NCBI RefSeq assembly: GCF_016107625.1
Contig: NZ_JABASV010000003.1
Location: 1-64,000, forward strand
DNA: 64,000 nucleotides
Source: Vreelandella alkaliphila
GTDB taxonomy: Bacteria > Pseudomonadota > Gammaproteobacteria > Pseudomonadales > Halomonadaceae
Reading direction: 5' to 3'
In this document: positions 25,689 through 34,430 of the stretch, piece by piece
Layout: the number at the start of each line of letters is the position of its first letter
How positions within the stretch are numbered: the stretch's first letter is position 1
Translations under genes and position numbers: made by a program
Notes under the pieces: model-generated
Databases searched by the model: none
What the model was told of the DNA's origin: nothing
The model's input: only the letters and a program-made list of their open reading frames with translations

Positions 25689-26699
25689 ATGACGCTGACA
25701 CGCTCTATGGCTCGTTTAACGGTAGGTTTAGCTGGTGCGGCCTTGCTCTCGGCTTCTTTCTCTGCACAAGCACGTGAACTCTCTGTATCCACTGTTTTAT
25801 CTGATGCTTTCCCATGGGGGCAGGCGGCGGAAAAGTGGGCGGAGTTGGTGGAAGAGCGCAGTGGTGGAGAACTAACGCTGCGGGTTTACCCGAACTCTCA
25901 GTTGGTTTCCGGTGACCAAACTCGTGAGTTTTCGGCCATGCGTTCGGGGCTAATCGATGCTGCGGTAGGCTCGACGATTAACTGGTCGCCTCAGGTTCCT
26001 GAACTGAATTTATTCTCTTTACCTTTCTTTATTCCCGATGAAGCTGCTGTGGATGCGGTTACTGGCGGAGAAGCGGGTGAGTTGGTCTTTGCAGCGATTG
26101 AGTCTCGCGGTGTTATGCCGCTGGCCTGGGGCGAAAATGGCTTCCGCCAAGTGTCAAACTCCCGTGGGCCGATTAGTCAGCCAGAGGATTTGGATGGTCT
26201 GAAAATCCGCGTGGTTGGCTCACCGCTGTTCCAGGATACCTTCTCTGCCCTTAACGCAGATCCGACGCAAATGAGTTGGACAGATGCTCAGCCAGCGTTA
26301 ACCACTGGCGCGGTTGACGGGCAGGAGAATCCGCTTTCAGTATTTGATGTCGCGCGTATTGATCAGGTGGGTCAGGAGCACTTAACGCTTTGGAACTACA
26401 TGAATGATCCGCTGATTTTTGCGGTTAACCAGCAGGTATGGCAGTCGCTTGATGAAGAACAGCAAGTGCTGTTGCGTGAAACGGCCATTGAAGCGGGGGA
26501 GTGGGAAATCGCCATGACGCGCGAGGAAGAAAGCGAGCGCTTGGCGGCTATTCAAGAGCGTGGTGTGACGGTTACTGAGTTAACCGATGAACAGTATCAA
26601 GCCTTTGTGGAAGCCACCCAGTCCGTTTACGAAAAATGGGCCCCGCGCATTGGTGAAGATGTGGTTAACGCGGCTCGGTCGGCTATCGACGCACGTTAA
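25689..26699 (+). CDS. dctP: TRAP transporter substrate-binding protein (DctP family)
   Basis: A 336-residue periplasmic receptor for a tripartite TRAP importer. It has a signal peptide ending at SFSAQARE and then family segments: HEE-type opening LSVSTVLSDAFPWGQAAEKW, ELTLRVYPNSQLVSGDQ, LDGLKIRVVGSPLFQDTFSA, the substrate-carboxylate Arg in IRVV, and TTGAVDGQENPLSVF. This family usually binds organic acids, but the ligand is unknown. AAGGA lies 10 bases before ATG 25689. It heads dctP-dctQ-dctM and is followed by a hairpin. Confidence 0.93.
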   Translation: MTLTRSMARLTVGLAGAALLSASFSAQARELSVSTVLSDAFPWGQAAEKWAELVEERSGGELTLRVYPNSQLVSGDQTREFSAMRSGLIDAAVGSTINWSPQVPELNLFSLPFFIPDEAAVDAVTGGEAGELVFAAIESRGVMPLAWGENGFRQVSNSRGPISQPEDLDGLKIRVVGSPLFQDTFSALNADPTQMSWTDAQPALTTGAVDGQENPLSVFDVARIDQVGQEHLTLWNYMNDPLIFAVNQQVWQSLDEEQQVLLRETAIEAGEWEIAMTREEESERLAAIQERGVTVTELTDEQYQAFVEATQSVYEKWAPRIGEDVVNAARSAIDAR

Positions 26700-26717
26700 T
26701 AACTCCTTAGTGTTTTA

Positions 26718-26747
26718 ACTGCCGGCCTACAGGGCCGGTAGTTTTTT
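26718..26747 (+). terminator. Intercistronic hairpin after dctP
   Basis: The stem ACTGCCGGC/GCCGGTAGT (one G-T pair) with a 7-base loop is followed by six T. It sits between dctP and dctQ and probably terminates part of the transcripts or protects the dctP message, giving more receptor than membrane subunits. Confidence 0.75.
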
Positions 26748-26763
26748 CTATTGTGAGGCTGCC

Positions 26764-27243
26764 ATGAAAGGCTTTCCCGATGCACGCCCTGAACGTTGGC
26801 TGGGCGCGCTGTCACTTATTATTATTTCGTTGATTAGTTTGGGAAATGTGGTCACACGTTACCTGACTGGCGGCTCATTCTCGTTTACCGAAGAATTTTC
26901 CGTATTTTTGCTGGTGGTGCTTACCTTCGCAGGGGCATCGGTGGCGCTTAGGCGAAACCGTCATATTCGTATTGGTTTTTTGGAGCGGGCGCTACCTGGG
27001 CGCTGGCGCAGCGCACTTATTCTATTTCAAGCGCTATGTGGGGTAACCGTTCTGGGCTTGATCACTTGGTATGGTGGAAAGCTAGCCTGGCAAGAGTACC
27101 AATGGGAGTCGCTATCGCCGGGGTTAGGGTTGCCTCAGTGGTGGTACTTAGTATGGCTTCCGATATTATCCTTTGCCATGGTATGGCGTCTCGTTCAGCA
27201 AACCCGAGATCGACTAAACGGAGGGCTGGATAATGACGCCTGA
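26764..27243 (+). CDS. dctQ: TRAP transporter small permease DctQ
   Basis: A 159-residue four-helix small membrane subunit. Family features are LISLGNVVTRYLTGGSFSFTEEFSVFLLVVLTFAGASVALRRNRHI (residues about 20-65) and the C-terminal pair of helices with PQWWYLVWLP. Its end overlaps dctM by 11 bases. Confidence 0.93.
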   Translation: MKGFPDARPERWLGALSLIIISLISLGNVVTRYLTGGSFSFTEEFSVFLLVVLTFAGASVALRRNRHIRIGFLERALPGRWRSALILFQALCGVTVLGLITWYGGKLAWQEYQWESLSPGLGLPQWWYLVWLPILSFAMVWRLVQQTRDRLNGGLDNDA

Positions 27244-28534
27244 TATTTGGATGATTCTTGCCTTTGCCGGATTTTTGATATCGGGTGTGCCCGTGGCATT
27301 TTCGCTCGCGTTAGCTGGCTCGGTAGGTATTGTGGCTGGGCTTTCGCCAGATATGTTGGCGACGCTAGGCACCAATACCTATAACAGCATTGCCAAGTAC
27401 CCTTTAATCGCGATACCGCTATTCATACTGACAGGACTGATTTTTGAGCGCTCTGGTGTGGCGTTACGCTTGGTACGCTTTGCTCAGGCACTTATTGGGC
27501 CTCGTCATGGCGGTCTGGCGCTGGTCGCGGTGCTGGTGTGCATGATTATGGGGGGCATGAGTGGGTCAGGCCCGGCGGATGCGGCGGCAGTGGCTATGGT
27601 AATGCTGCCAAGCATGACAAAAGCGGGCTATCCAAAGCCATTTTCCGCAACCCTTATTGCCGCATCGGCATCCACCGCTATTCTAATCCCGCCTTCCGTG
27701 GCGCTAATTCTTTACTCGATTGTGGTGCCCGGTGTCGATCTGCGCGCGTTATTTGCCGCAGGACTTTTTCCAGGCATTTTGGCAGGGCTAGCGCTGCTGG
27801 TGCCTGCGATGATCGTTGCTAAGCGTTACGGCTGGGAAGGAACACCGGTAGCTGGTGCTGAAACCTTGACCGTGCGTACGACGTTTAGGCAAGCGTTGCC
27901 CGCTTTGTTTGCTCCAGTGCTTATTTTAGGGGGGCTGCGCTCAGGCTTATTTACTCCAACAGAAGCCGCCGTTGTAGCGGTTGCCTATGGCACCATCGTG
28001 GGGTTGTTTTTGACGAAAGAACTTTCGTTACGTGACCTATGGGAATTGTTAGGAGAGGCCGCGATTATTTCTGGAGTGGTGATGTTGATTATCGCTCTAG
28101 CGGGAATTTTTGCTTGGGCTGGTACAATGCTGGGGACTTTTCGTCATTTGGCAGAGTGGATTATTGGCTTAACGGACAACGGTGTTTTGCTGTTGGTGCT
28201 GGTCATGCTAGCAGTATTAGTCGCTGGCATGCTGCTTGACGCTATTTCTATCTATCTCATCATGATGCCAGTGCTGATACCCGTTATGCAGCACTTTGAA
28301 TGGAACCCGGTTTGGTTCGGCATTCTGCTAGCTATGAACATTGCAATTGGTCAATTTACCCCGCCGGTTGCGGTGAATTTAATGGTAACCACAGAGGTTG
28401 CCAAAATCCGTTTGGAAGAGACTTTAGGGTGGGCATTGCTATTTGTTGTGGCGATGGGATGTGCGCTTGCTCTTGTGGCCATTTTTCCAAGTATTGCGCT
28501 GTGGTTGCCATCTGTACTTGGTTATAACGTCTAA
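27233..28534 (+). CDS. dctM: TRAP transporter large permease DctM
   Basis: A 433-residue large TRAP permease with about 11-12 membrane segments. Typical segments include VPVAFSLALAGSVGIV, YPLIAIPLFILTGLIFERSG, GGMSGSGPADAAAVAMVMLP, SASTAILIPPSVALILYS, LFTPTEAAVVAVAYG and NIAIGQFTPPVAVNLMVT. Its start lies inside the dctQ end. No clear terminator follows. The next gene is a TAXI-type receptor 425 bases away with its own promoter region. Confidence 0.95.
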   Translation: MTPDIWMILAFAGFLISGVPVAFSLALAGSVGIVAGLSPDMLATLGTNTYNSIAKYPLIAIPLFILTGLIFERSGVALRLVRFAQALIGPRHGGLALVAVLVCMIMGGMSGSGPADAAAVAMVMLPSMTKAGYPKPFSATLIAASASTAILIPPSVALILYSIVVPGVDLRALFAAGLFPGILAGLALLVPAMIVAKRYGWEGTPVAGAETLTVRTTFRQALPALFAPVLILGGLRSGLFTPTEAAVVAVAYGTIVGLFLTKELSLRDLWELLGEAAIISGVVMLIIALAGIFAWAGTMLGTFRHLAEWIIGLTDNGVLLLVLVMLAVLVAGMLLDAISIYLIMMPVLIPVMQHFEWNPVWFGILLAMNIAIGQFTPPVAVNLMVTTEVAKIRLEETLGWALLFVVAMGCALALVAIFPSIALWLPSVLGYNV

Positions 28535-28959
28535 CACACCTATGCCTGACGTCATTCGTCATAAGATGTTCAATCCGATATACGCTATGCGAATACGGCA
28601 TGGCTATTAACGGTAACTAAACGTAATTCATCGGTAATCTAAGTATGTTGTCTGAGCTGCTTGTGGTAGGTAATGCCATCTACCGTGTGCATTGCCTCTA
28701 AGCATTAAGTTTATCTGTTGAACAGTAGGACTTAATTGCAAGCACTAGGATGTGTATGGGCGTTATATCGGTAATGACTTGCCGTGTATTTCGCCAAGTA
28801 TGTTTTTTTTCGCTAAAGTAGTAAGTGTCGGCTGTATTAGTCGGCGTTGATAACAGATTGTCTTGAAAACGTTTTGGCAGAAAAACACCTGAGGGAACCG
28901 TTCAGCAGGTGGAGTTAAAGCGAATAACGCTCACAACATCAAGATAAAGAGGTGTGTCC
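28535..28959. other. 425-base intergenic region before the TAXI-TRAP genes
   Basis: No gene or RNA was recognised. It contains a direct repeat of GTCGGC (about 28827-28845), the imperfect TGACGTCATTCGTCA (28548-28562), a T8 run at 28803-28810 and, at the right end, AAAGAGG at 28946-28952 serving the receptor gene. It presumably carries the promoter of the following transcript. Confidence 0.5.
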
Positions 28960-29934
28960 ATGAAACGCCATGTATTTTCCACTGCCGCCTTCTCCGGCGC
29001 GCTGATTGCGGCCGCTACGTTTGCATCTCCTGCGGTTGCACAGGAACGCTTCATCACTATCGGTACCGGTGGCCAAACAGGTGTGTACTACGTAGTCGGT
29101 CAGTCGATCTGTCGATTGGTGAACCGTCTGGAAGACGCAGACATCAAATGTAATGCACCTTCTACTGGTGGCTCAGTCGCCAATATCAATGGTATCAAAT
29201 CCGGCGAATTGGATATGGGTGTCGCTCAGTCGGATGTTCAGTACCAAGCTTACAATGGCACCGGCAATTTCGAAGGCGAGGCCTATGAAGACCTGCGCGC
29301 GGTATTCCGTGTACACGGTGAGCCTTTGACTCTGCTTGCGCGTGCTGACTCGGGAATCGAAACACTCGATGACCTGGAAGGTAAGCGCGTCAATATCGGC
29401 AACCCAGGCTCTGGGCAGCGCAACACCATGGAAGTGGTGATGAGGGCGAAAGGTTGGACCGAGGACTCTTTCTCGTTAGCGTCTCAGCTTGATGCCGCCG
29501 AAATGGCTGCCGCGCTTGCTGACAACAACATCGACGCTATGGCCTATGTCGTGGGTCACCCCAATGGAGCCATCCAGGAAGCGACCACCACCGTTGATTC
29601 GCATCTGGTACCTCTCAACGATGAGACGGTTCAGGGAATCGTTGACGAGTTCCCGTACTATTCCATGTCAGTCATTCCAGGTGGATTGTACAAAGGTAAT
29701 GACGAAGACGTCGAAACTTTCGGCGTCGCAGCGACCTTCGTGACCACCGCTGAGACCGATGAAGACATCATCTACCAGACCGTCAAGGCGGTATTCGATA
29801 ACTTCGATCGCTTTAAGCGCCTGCACCCGGCCTTCGAGAACCTCGACCCCGAAGACATGGTGACCTCTGGTCTGTCGGCGCCACTGCATGAAGGTGCCGC
29901 CCGTTACTACCGTGAACAGGGCTGGATCGAGTAA
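28960..29934 (+). CDS. TAXI-family TRAP transporter receptor
   Basis: A 324-residue periplasmic receptor of the TAXI family. A signal peptide (AAATFASPAVAQE) precedes FITIGTGGQTGVYYVVGQSI, the TGGSVANINGIKSGELDMGVAQSD stretch and KRVNIGNPGSGQRNTMEVV, all family hallmarks. ATG 28960 is chosen over GTG 28954 because AAAGAGG lies 7 bases before it. It feeds the fused permease encoded 137 bases downstream. Ligands of TAXI proteins are mostly uncharacterised, with glutamate and related acids reported for some. Confidence 0.93.
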   Translation: MKRHVFSTAAFSGALIAAATFASPAVAQERFITIGTGGQTGVYYVVGQSICRLVNRLEDADIKCNAPSTGGSVANINGIKSGELDMGVAQSDVQYQAYNGTGNFEGEAYEDLRAVFRVHGEPLTLLARADSGIETLDDLEGKRVNIGNPGSGQRNTMEVVMRAKGWTEDSFSLASQLDAAEMAAALADNNIDAMAYVVGHPNGAIQEATTTVDSHLVPLNDETVQGIVDEFPYYSMSVIPGGLYKGNDEDVETFGVAATFVTTAETDEDIIYQTVKAVFDNFDRFKRLHPAFENLDPEDMVTSGLSAPLHEGAARYYREQGWIE

Positions 29935-29967
29935 CCGTATAGCTTGACGTACTGTTACCTTGGTAAG

Positions 29968-30000
29968 AAATGCGCGGCTACCCCAGGGTACCGCGCATTT
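29968..30000 (+). terminator. Intercistronic hairpin after TAXI receptor gene
   Basis: The stem AAATGCGCGG/CCGCGCATTT encloses a second small stem TACC/GGTA and is followed by TTAGTTTAG. It lies 33 bases after the receptor stop and 72 before the permease gene, and may lower permease expression relative to the receptor. Confidence 0.7.
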
Positions 30001-30071
30001 TAGTTTAGAATGTTTATAGGGCATTTCGATATGGCAATTATGCGTCAATCGTCTCGGAGAAGGGCAGGCAT

Positions 30072-32666
30072 ATGACTGAAGATAAGAATAGACCTTCGGG
30101 AGCCGGAGTAGACTTGGAGGATATGGTAGCCTCCAGTGACACGGGAGCCCGTAAACCGAGCGGCATGCCCGGTAAGCTTCTTGTAAGCATTGCAGCGGCG
30201 TGGTCTCTATTTCAATTGTGGATCGCTTCTCCAGTGCCCTTCATTTTGGGGTTTGGTGTTTTTAATGCCACTGAAGCTCGCTCTATCCACTTAGCTTTTG
30301 CACTGTTTCTGGCCTATATGGCCTATCCAGCGCTAAAGCGTTCACCGCGCGACCGCATTCCCATTCAGGATTGGGTATTGGCCTCGGCTGCTGCCTTCTG
30401 TGGTGCCTATATGTTCATGTTTTATGAACAGTTATCTCAACGACCGGGGGCACCGATCCTACAGGATGTGATCATTGGGGTGGCGGGGCTCCTGTTGCTG
30501 CTTGAGGCAACGCGTCGAGCGCTTGGGCCACCGCTGATGATCATTGCCTCGATCTTCATTATCTATTCCCTTGCCGGGCCCTACATGCCAGGCATTCTTT
30601 CCCATCGTGGCGTCAGTATCTTTGGTCTGGTTAATCACCAATGGCTGACTACCCAGGGGGTATTCGGTATCGCCCTTGGGGTATCGACTAGTTTCGTATT
30701 CTTGTTTGTGCTTTTCGGTGCCCTGCTCGATAAGGCGGGTGCCGGCAACTATTTCATCAAGGTGGCGTTCTCGTTGCTGGGCCACTACAAGGGGGGGCCG
30801 GCCAAGGCCGCTGTGGTGGCATCGGGCATGACCGGCCTGATCTCGGGCTCCTCGATTGCCAATGTGGTGACTACAGGTACCTTCACCGTGCCGATGATGA
30901 AACGCGTCGGTTTTTCCGCCGAAAAGGCGGGTGCCGTCGAGGTAGCCTCCTCTGTTAACGGGCAGATCATGCCCCCTGTGATGGGGGCCGCAGCTTTCCT
31001 CATGGTCGAATATGTCGGCATCTCCTATGTGGAGGTCATCAAGCATGCCTTTCTGCCGGCACTGATTTCCTACATCGCTTTGATCTATATCGTTCATCTC
31101 GAGGCCATGAAGGCCAACCTACAGGGTCTGCCAACCAGCAACCCTCCCAAGCCGTTGGTGCGTAAGGTGATCGGCTTTTTGGGCGGTTTGTTACTGATGA
31201 TGGTGACGGCGCTGGTAGTCTACTACGGCCTGGGGTGGTTAAAACCCGTTCTGGGCTCCGCCACGCCTTGGGTGGTGAGTGTGGCCCTGGCGGTGATCTA
31301 CATCGCACTGCTCAAGGTGGCTGCAGGCTACCCAGAGCTCGAACTCGATGATCCGGATAAGCCGATCTTCAAATTGCCCCAGACGCGACCAACAGTGATG
31401 GTCGGGCTGCAGTTCATTCTGCCGGTGATCGTGTTGGTTTGGTGTCTGATGGTGGAGCGCTTGTCGCCTGGGCTGTCAGCATTCTGGGCCACGGTGTTCA
31501 TGGTTTTCATTATCCTGACCCAGCGCCCCATCACGGCAATCTTCCGCGGACAGAGCGAGTTGGCCGAGGATATCCGTGCGGGTGTCCTTGATCTGTGGAG
31601 TGGCCTAGTGACTGGTGCTCGCAACATGATCGGCATCGGCATTGCCACCGCGACAGCCGGCATCATCGTTGGCGCGGTTTCCCAGACTGGTGTGGGTCTA
31701 GTGCTGGCCGATGTGGTGGAGATCCTCTCTATGGGGAACCTGATGCTGATCCTGCTGCTGACAGCAGTGCTCAGCCTGATCCTTGGCATGGGGCTGCCCA
31801 CCACCGCCAACTACATCGTGGTGTCGGCACTACTCGCCCCGGTGATCGTGCAGCTCGGTGAACAGAACGGTCTGCTGGTGCCGCTGATCGCCGTTCACCT
31901 GTTCGTGTTCTATTTCGGCATTATGGCCGATGTGACACCACCGGTGGGGCTTGCCTCCTTCGCGGCAGCGGCGGTCTCGGGGGGAGACCCGATACGGACC
32001 GGTTTCCAGGCCTTCTATTACAGCTTGCGGACCGCGGCGCTACCGTTCCTGTTCATCTTCAACACCGACCTGCTGCTGATCGATGTGAGCTTCCTGCAGG
32101 GCATCCTGATCTTCATTATATCGACGATCGCGATGCTGATCTTCGCAGCTGGCACCCAAGGGTTCATGATCGTGCGTAACCGCTGGTATGAATCGATCCT
32201 GATGCTGCTGGTTGCGTTTACGCTGTTCCGCCCGGGGTTCTGGATGGACATGATCCATGATCCCTATGAGTCGGTGCCGCCATCACAATTCGTCCAGACG
32301 CTGGGTGCTGTCGACGAGGAGAGCACGCTGCGACTGCAGATCCGCGGTGAAGATGACTTCGGTGACCCGCTTACCACTTACATGATCCTGCCTGTGCCTG
32401 AAGGGCAGACGGGTGAGGAACGCCTGGAGAACTTGGGGCTTGAGCTGCTGATCGAAGATGAGAGGGCAGTGGTCGACATGGTGGCCTTCGGCAGTACGGC
32501 AGCGGACCTTGGCCTGGACTTCGATCAAGAAATCATCGAGGTGCTGGCCCCAGTTGACCGTTGGATCAAAGAGCTGATGTGGATTCCTGCGTTCCTGGTC
32601 TTTGGGCTGATTGTATTGATGCAGCGTCGGCGTCGTAATAACACGTCAGCTACTGCTACCGCATGA
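30072..32666 (+). CDS. TRAP transporter permease, 4TM/12TM fusion with DUF3394 tail
   Basis: An 864-residue fused TRAP permease combining the small (DctQ-like) and large (DctM-like) membrane parts used with TAXI receptors. A polar N-terminal 40 residues precede many hydrophobic segments, and the core shows GGPAKAAVVASGMTGLISGSS, NGQIMPPVMGAAAFLMVEYV, LILGMGLPTTANYIVVSALL and MADVTPPVGLASFAAAAVSG. The last ~130 residues form a soluble DUF3394 domain and a final helix before RRRRNN. The gene seems richer in C/G-ending codons than its neighbours. The uspA gene follows at 11 bases. Confidence 0.94.
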   Translation: MTEDKNRPSGAGVDLEDMVASSDTGARKPSGMPGKLLVSIAAAWSLFQLWIASPVPFILGFGVFNATEARSIHLAFALFLAYMAYPALKRSPRDRIPIQDWVLASAAAFCGAYMFMFYEQLSQRPGAPILQDVIIGVAGLLLLLEATRRALGPPLMIIASIFIIYSLAGPYMPGILSHRGVSIFGLVNHQWLTTQGVFGIALGVSTSFVFLFVLFGALLDKAGAGNYFIKVAFSLLGHYKGGPAKAAVVASGMTGLISGSSIANVVTTGTFTVPMMKRVGFSAEKAGAVEVASSVNGQIMPPVMGAAAFLMVEYVGISYVEVIKHAFLPALISYIALIYIVHLEAMKANLQGLPTSNPPKPLVRKVIGFLGGLLLMMVTALVVYYGLGWLKPVLGSATPWVVSVALAVIYIALLKVAAGYPELELDDPDKPIFKLPQTRPTVMVGLQFILPVIVLVWCLMVERLSPGLSAFWATVFMVFIILTQRPITAIFRGQSELAEDIRAGVLDLWSGLVTGARNMIGIGIATATAGIIVGAVSQTGVGLVLADVVEILSMGNLMLILLLTAVLSLILGMGLPTTANYIVVSALLAPVIVQLGEQNGLLVPLIAVHLFVFYFGIMADVTPPVGLASFAAAAVSGGDPIRTGFQAFYYSLRTAALPFLFIFNTDLLLIDVSFLQGILIFIISTIAMLIFAAGTQGFMIVRNRWYESILMLLVAFTLFRPGFWMDMIHDPYESVPPSQFVQTLGAVDEESTLRLQIRGEDDFGDPLTTYMILPVPEGQTGEERLENLGLELLIEDERAVVDMVAFGSTAADLGLDFDQEIIEVLAPVDRWIKELMWIPAFLVFGLIVLMQRRRRNNTSATATA

Positions 32667-32677
32667 AGGAGAATGCC

Positions 32678-33106
32678 ATGTACAGCAAGATCATGTTGCC
32701 GGTGGACTTGAATGAGGAAGCTTCTTGGTCAAAGGCGTTGCCTACAGCCCTGACGTTATGTCGTACTTTTGGTGCTTCGCTACATGTGGTTACGGTACTG
32801 CCGGATTACCGTATGCCTATGGTGGGTTCCTATTTTCCCAAGGACTTCGCTAAAAAGGCGCATGCAGCGATAACCGATGCACTTCATGACTTCATTAAGG
32901 AGAAAGTGCCTGAGGACATTCAGGTGCAAAGTGTCATTGTGAATGGATCCCCATGGGAGGGGATTATCAAGGCTGGTAAAAAACTGGATGTGGATCTTAT
33001 CGTTATGGCATCACATACCAAGCGTAAATTTGTAGATTACGTTTTGGGCCCTAACGCTGAACATGTGGTTCATCACTCCAAGGTATCGGTAATGATCGTG
33101 CGCTGA
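32678..33106 (+). CDS. Universal stress protein (UspA family), TeaD-like position
   Basis: A 142-residue single-domain Usp. The start MYSKIMLPVDLNEEASWSKA, the strand ASLHVVTVLPDYRMPMVGSY, NGSPWEGIIKAGKKLDVDLIVMASHT and the C-terminal PNAEHVVHHSKVSVMIVR are typical. The usual ATP-site pattern G-x2-G-x9-G(S/T) is altered (LGPNAEHV), so nucleotide binding may differ. ATG 32678 has AAGGAG 6 bases upstream. Its place directly after a TRAP permease mirrors teaABCD of Halomonas elongata, where the Usp TeaD modulates the ectoine TRAP carrier. A similar control role is inferred. Confidence 0.9.
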   Translation: MYSKIMLPVDLNEEASWSKALPTALTLCRTFGASLHVVTVLPDYRMPMVGSYFPKDFAKKAHAAITDALHDFIKEKVPEDIQVQSVIVNGSPWEGIIKAGKKLDVDLIVMASHTKRKFVDYVLGPNAEHVVHHSKVSVMIVR

Positions 33107-33428
33107 CGTTTTAGTACCGAGTTGCTTGTTAAGCGAACTCCAGGCCATTTGGCCTGGAGTTTTTGTTTGTGAGGTTATATTAACGCTGGCTAACGCATCG
33201 AATAAATTGGCGTTAATAGCATGAAAGCAGGATTTTTTGTACGCGATGCAGCTAGACAGCCCCACCTTGTCATTGCTCAGCTACATTAAAGATACGTTAA
33301 GCCATTAACCCATGGTTAACGAACTCATGCATGTGGCAACTTTTTCAGGGTATTGGGCAAGTTCGATCTCAATCTGAATGGGGTTTAAAAGCCACCACTG
33401 CATTGGGGTAAATCTAAGGAGTCATGCT
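33107..33428. other. 322-base intergenic region
   Basis: It holds the uspA terminator (33136-33165), a perfect small inverted repeat TTAACC-CAT-GGTTAA (33305-33319) and the AAGGAG at 33416-33421 for the next gene. No gene or RNA was recognised. Confidence 0.55.
33136..33165 (+). terminator. Rho-independent terminator after uspA
   Basis: The perfect stem ACTCCAGGCC/GGCCTGGAGT with loop ATTT, followed by T4-G-T3, lies 30 bases after the uspA stop. It ends the TAXI-TRAP-uspA transcript. Confidence 0.92.
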
Positions 33429-34247
33429 ATGAATGCAGCTACAACAAAAACGCACGGCCGAGCAGATATGCCTAATGTGAAAATCACTATTAATAAGGTG
33501 GGAATGGATCGGCCGCGTGCATGGCTTGCCGCGGGGTTTGAGGACTTTCGTCGCGCAACTGCTATCAGTTTAACCTACGGTATGTTTTGGGTGGGATTAA
33601 GCATAGCCATTACGGCGGGGGCAATAACACTCGGCTATTGGTACTGGTTATTACCTATGATCGCTGGGTTTATGTTTATTGGGCCACTGGTGGCGGTAGG
33701 CTCCTATGGCATTAGTCTTGCTCTTGAGCGGGGAAGGGTTCCTAACCTTGGCGATGCCTTCGGCAGTTGGCGTCCGCACGCAGGCCAGTTGGCGATGATG
33801 GGCGTGATGATGATGATTTTCTTCCTCGCCTGGATTCGCCTTGCAACGCTGCTGTTCGCGTTGTTCTTTGGCTTTGAAGTACCTAGTCCAGCAACCCTTT
33901 ACACATCACTCCTTACCACGCCTGAAGGCTTAGGCATGATTGCAGTAGGTTCAGTAGCGGGCGGTATTCTCGCTTTCGGTGCGTTTGCGATTAGCTCAGT
34001 GGCTATCCCAACGCTAATGGATCAGGATCTTACCTTTATGGAGGGTATCGAAGCTAGCGTGCGCTGTGTTGCCAAAAACTTCCGTCCCATGCTGCTGTGG
34101 GCCGCTATTTTGACAGGTTGCGTTCTTATCGGTGTGCTTACGTTTTACATTGGCTTGGCCCTCATTTTACCCGTTTTAGGCCACGCAACATGGCATGCTT
34201 ATGAAGACTTGGTGCGCTTCGAACCAGTCGAAAAACTTGAGACCTAG
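33429..34247 (+). CDS. DUF2189-family membrane protein
   Basis: A 272-residue inner-membrane protein of the DUF2189 family, with about six hydrophobic segments after a polar N-terminal tail of about 45 residues. Family features are RPRAWLAAGFEDFRRATAIS, FMFIGPLVAVGSYGISLALE and the end GHATWHAYEDLVRFEP. Function is unknown. ATG 33429 has AAGGAG 7 bases upstream; another ATG at 33424 is out of frame. It stands alone between two terminators. Confidence 0.88.
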   Translation: MNAATTKTHGRADMPNVKITINKVGMDRPRAWLAAGFEDFRRATAISLTYGMFWVGLSIAITAGAITLGYWYWLLPMIAGFMFIGPLVAVGSYGISLALERGRVPNLGDAFGSWRPHAGQLAMMGVMMMIFFLAWIRLATLLFALFFGFEVPSPATLYTSLLTTPEGLGMIAVGSVAGGILAFGAFAISSVAIPTLMDQDLTFMEGIEASVRCVAKNFRPMLLWAAILTGCVLIGVLTFYIGLALILPVLGHATWHAYEDLVRFEPVEKLET

Positions 34248-34317
34248 CGGTTAGAGAGCACTGAAATGTGGGCCTCAATCTAGCTGTTAAGTAAAAACAT
34301 ACTTAACCTGACTATGT

Positions 34318-34354
34318 AAAAGAGATAGCGTAACCTTTGCGCTATCTCTTTTTT
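34318..34354 (+). terminator. Rho-independent terminator after DUF2189 gene
   Basis: The stem AAGAGATAGCG/CGCTATCTCTT with a 9-base loop is followed by a T-run, about 70 bases after the gene. A weaker repeat TTAAGT/ACTTAA lies at 34287-34306. Confidence 0.9.
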
Positions 34355-34430
34355 ATCCAGAGTCCTGCCTGTCTTGATAGTTGACAGAAGCGGTTCTATT
34401 TTCAAGACATTGTGTCGTGAGGTAAGCGTT

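Noticed and set aside
25689..28534. dctPQM as the ectoine importer teaABC
   Set aside because: The receptor sequence differs from TeaA throughout, and the Usp gene belongs to the other (TAXI) system, so the ectoine assignment is not supported.
30459..31097. Long open frame (212 codons) antisense to the TRAP permease
   Set aside because: A shadow of a high-GC coding frame. It has His/Asp-rich, low-information sequence, no family match and no ribosome site.
33305..33319. TTAACC-CAT-GGTTAA as an operator for the DUF2189 gene
   Set aside because: Six-base arms in an AT-rich gap are likely by chance, with no second copy or regulator. Noted only within the gap description.
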